DNA of 22,498 nt from Bacillota bacterium (GTDB taxonomy: Bacteria; Bacillota; Bacilli; Paenibacillales; Paenibacillaceae): assembly GCA_023433615.1 (NCBI GenBank), contig JAEZCJ010000010.1:1-22498 (forward strand), given 5' to 3'. Below the pieces are notes generated by a model. That model worked only from the letters and a program-made list of their open reading frames with translations, did no database searches and was not told where the DNA came from. Both the position numbers and the translations under genes were made by a program. How positions within the stretch are numbered: position 1 is the stretch's first letter; each line of letters begins with the position of its first letter. Below, piece after piece: positions 20,857 through 22,498 of this stretch.

Positions 20857-22176
20857 ATGAACATGAAAAAGGCATCAAAATTGCTGCTTACCTTGGCCCT
20901 GACTTTCACGCTTGCCGCATGCGGCGCGAACAACGCGAATAACGGCAATGCCGGCAACGGGGCAGCTAACAATACCCCTGCAGGGAACACGACGAATAAT
21001 GGCGGCAACGCGGCAGCAGAAGAGGAAATTGTCCCAGAAGCCGGCGCGAAGCTGATCGTGTGGGACAGCGGCGACCAGAAGGCTTTTGTAGAAGAAGCGG
21101 GAGCGGCGTTCACCGAGAAATACGGCGTTCCGGTTGAATTCGTGGAAGTCGGCGCGGACAAATCCGTAGAACGCATGACGACGGACGGCCCTGCAGGCGT
21201 AGGCGGCGACGTGTTCGCAGCCGTTCACGACCGTACGGGCAGCGCTGTATCGGCTGGTCTGATTCTGCCGAACGACCTGTTCGAGGCAGAGACGATGGAG
21301 AATTCTTACGAGACGGCTACGCAAGCGATCACGGTCGACGGCATGTTGTACGGCTTCCCGAAGTCGGTCGAGACGATCGCGGTATTCTATAATAAAGACC
21401 TGATTCAAGAAGTGCCTGCTACATGGGACGGCGTGAAGGAATTCGCGGCAACGTACAACGATCCGAAAAACAATAAATGGGCTTACATGTGGGAGCTCGG
21501 CAACGGGTACTGGAGCTACGGCTTCTTCGGCGGCTACGGCGCTTACGTGTTCGGCTCGAACGGTACCGATAAGAACGACATCGGCATGAACACGCCGGAA
21601 GCGGTCGAAGCCGGCAAGTTCTATCAGAGCCTGCGCGATACCGTGCTGCCGCTCAAGACATCCGACATTACGGGCGACATCAAGAAGAGCTTGTTCGAAG
21701 AAGGCAAGCTTGCGATGAACGTCAGCGGTCCATGGGATACGGGCTCGCTGAAGGAGAAGGTAGCGAACTTGGGCGTTGCGCCGTTCCCGACGCTGCCGAA
21801 CGGACAACCGATGAAGCCGTTCTCCGGGGTTAAAGCGTACTACGTCAACGCGTTCACGCCATATCCGGACGCTGCGAAGCTGTTCGCGCACTTCATTACA
21901 TCTGCCGAATGGCAGCTCAAGAACTATGAACTGTCCGGCAACCTGCCGGCTGACAAGAACGCAGCGGCTGACGATCGCATCGCGAACGATCCGATTGCGG
22001 CAGGCTTCCTGAAGCAATTCGAGAATTCCGTGCCGATGCCTGCGATTCCGGAGATGGTGCAATACTGGAACACGGTCGACGCGACGCTTGCGGCAATGTG
22101 GAACGACAAGGTCGATCCACAGGTCGCGCTCGACGACATGGTCGCGAAGATGAAGGCGAACATGGGGACCCAGTAA
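20857..22176 (+). CDS. Maltodextrin-type sugar ABC transporter substrate-binding lipoprotein (MalE/MdxE-like)
   Basis: This 439-residue protein has the signal peptide MNMKKASKLLLTLALTF ending in LAAC (lipobox, Cys near residue 22), followed by an Asn/Gly/Ala-rich linker (NANNGNAGNGAANN) typical of Paenibacillus lipoproteins. The mature part is a family 1 solute-binding protein close to MalE: KLIVWDSGDQKAF, FTEKYGVPVEFVEV, DGPAGVGGDVFAAVHDRTG, SAVSAGLILP, YGFPKSVETIAVFYNKDL, KLAMNVSGPWDTGSL. The GPAG..GDVFAA..HDR word is strongly MalE-like, pointing to maltose/maltodextrin as ligand. The start ATG at 20857 follows AAGGGTGG by about 11 nt; MNMKK at 20863 is an alternative. Permease genes follow, and the ATPase is presumably a shared MsmX-type subunit encoded elsewhere. 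Confidence 0.92.
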   Translation: MNMKKASKLLLTLALTFTLAACGANNANNGNAGNGAANNTPAGNTTNNGGNAAAEEEIVPEAGAKLIVWDSGDQKAFVEEAGAAFTEKYGVPVEFVEVGADKSVERMTTDGPAGVGGDVFAAVHDRTGSAVSAGLILPNDLFEAETMENSYETATQAITVDGMLYGFPKSVETIAVFYNKDLIQEVPATWDGVKEFAATYNDPKNNKWAYMWELGNGYWSYGFFGGYGAYVFGSNGTDKNDIGMNTPEAVEAGKFYQSLRDTVLPLKTSDITGDIKKSLFEEGKLAMNVSGPWDTGSLKEKVANLGVAPFPTLPNGQPMKPFSGVKAYYVNAFTPYPDAAKLFAHFITSAEWQLKNYELSGNLPADKNAAADDRIANDPIAAGFLKQFENSVPMPAIPEMVQYWNTVDATLAAMWNDKVDPQVALDDMVAKMKANMGTQ

Positions 22177-22203
22177 TATAATCGCATAACGTGCAGCTCA
22201 CCT

Positions 22204-22232
22204 CCACCCGCCGGCTCGAACCCGGCGGGTGG
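22204..22232 (+). other. Intercistronic hairpin between malE-like and malF-like genes
   Basis: CCACCCGCCGG (22204-22214) and CCGGCGGGTGG (22222-22232) are exact 11-bp reverse complements around a 7-nt loop. No U-tract follows (ATTGGCGGCACG), so it is better explained as an mRNA-stabilising or attenuating stem that keeps the binding protein more abundant than the permeases than as a full terminator. Confidence 0.65.
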
Positions 22233-22313
22233 ATTGGCGGCACGGGAGAGTGGCCAAGCGGTTTTTTCGGCTAACAATTAGCACCAGCATGAAACATAGA
22301 GGAGGAACATGAC

Positions 22314-22498
22314 GTGCGCAAACATGCGTCAACGGCGGCCTGGTTGTCCGTACTCAGCATGGGACTAGGGCAGATCTACAACAAGCAATACATCAAAGCC
22401 GTCTTCTACCTGCTGATCCATGCCGCAGGATTGACGGCGCTCATTACGGTACTGTTCACGGATATCGCGGGGCTGATCACCTTGGGCGATGAACCGAC
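22314..22498 (+). CDS. Sugar ABC transporter permease (MalF/MdxF-like), partial
   Basis: Only the first 61 codons are present; the gene continues past the right edge. It starts at GTG 22314 after AGGAGGA (about 8 nt spacing); the nearby ATG 22309 is in another frame and soon stops. The start VRKHASTAAWLSVLSMGLGQ, then IYNKQYIKAVFYLLIHAAG, is the N-terminal cytoplasmic and first-helix pattern of Gram-positive MalF/MdxF-type permeases (S..GLGQ.YN.Q..K). It follows the malE-like gene and hairpin, so it should be the first permease of the maltodextrin importer. Confidence 0.82.
   Translation, partial: MRKHASTAAWLSVLSMGLGQIYNKQYIKAVFYLLIHAAGLTALITVLFTDIAGLITLGDEP

Noticed and set aside
20875..22062. 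Long minus-strand ORF (395 codons) opposite the malE-like gene
   Set aside because: Antisense shadow of a strongly coding gene; composition is Arg/Val/His-rich with no recognisable motif and no ribosome binding site of note.
22244..22282. tRNA-like 5' sequence GGAGAGTGGCCAAGCGGTT between malE and malF
   Set aside because: It resembles the acceptor and D-arm start of a Leu/Ser tRNA, but no anticodon arm, variable arm, T-loop or 3' acceptor strand follows before the malF start. Probably chance or at most a tiny remnant.
1..22498. CRISPR arrays, insertion sequences, rRNA or complete tRNA genes
   Set aside because: I found no regularly spaced repeats, transposase or integrase words, or rRNA/tRNA signatures by reading the window.

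Overview
The window looks like the chromosome of a high-GC Paenibacillaceae member (Paenibacillus or Cohnella type). The basis is strong AGGAGG-type ribosome binding sites, frequent TTG/GTG starts, lipoproteins with Asn/Gly-rich linkers, a copper-amine-oxidase-type stalk domain on a secreted protein, AraC regulators fused to siderophore-binding domains, and ABC importers encoded without their ATPase. The genus is inferred from gene content, not from a marker gene.

Region 1 (1-5440) is an iron/siderophore uptake locus. A truncated AraC regulator fused to a FecB-like sensor domain (minus strand, runs off the left edge) diverges from a four-gene plus-strand operon: a small lipoprotein, a substrate-binding protein with a copper-amine-oxidase-like stalk, and two FecCD permeases. 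The 234-bp divergent spacer has a Fur box in front of each transcription unit. No ATPase gene is present, so the permeases presumably borrow one from elsewhere. A perfect 20-bp hairpin ends the operon.

Region 2 (5457-10734) has a minus-strand SRPBCC/AHSA1 protein divergent from an AraC regulator with a DUF6597-like N-terminus. The regulator overlaps two genes for a heterodimeric ABC exporter. The two subunits carry complementary active-site deviations that fall on the same composite ATP site.

Region 3 (about 10790-16811) is an AT-richer block of a dozen short, tightly packed plus-strand genes: lipoproteins or membrane-anchored proteins of unknown function alternating with three GNAT acetyltransferases, three NUDIX hydrolases (two are a tandem duplication) and a MepB-family protein, plus three small ORFs not longer than 53 residues. 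It looks like acquired accessory DNA, but I found no integrase, transposase or attC-like repeat.

Region 4 (16810-19313) holds an AlkD-like DNA alkylation repair family gene (minus) divergent from an alpha/beta hydrolase. The hydrolase is followed by a small lipoprotein coupled to a four-helix membrane protein.

Region 5 (19322-22498) is a maltodextrin-type locus: a LacI-family regulator (minus), a 497-bp regulatory region with three LacI/cre-like operators, two candidate promoters and a structured leader ending in an intrinsic terminator, then a MalE/MdxE-like binding lipoprotein, an intercistronic hairpin and the start of a MalF-like permease cut by the right edge.

The most unusual signals are the composite degenerate exporter, the stalk-bearing non-lipidated siderophore-binding protein, the low-GC GNAT/NUDIX/lipoprotein array, and the terminator-ending leader in the LacI-malE spacer. 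No single clearly new system stands out.
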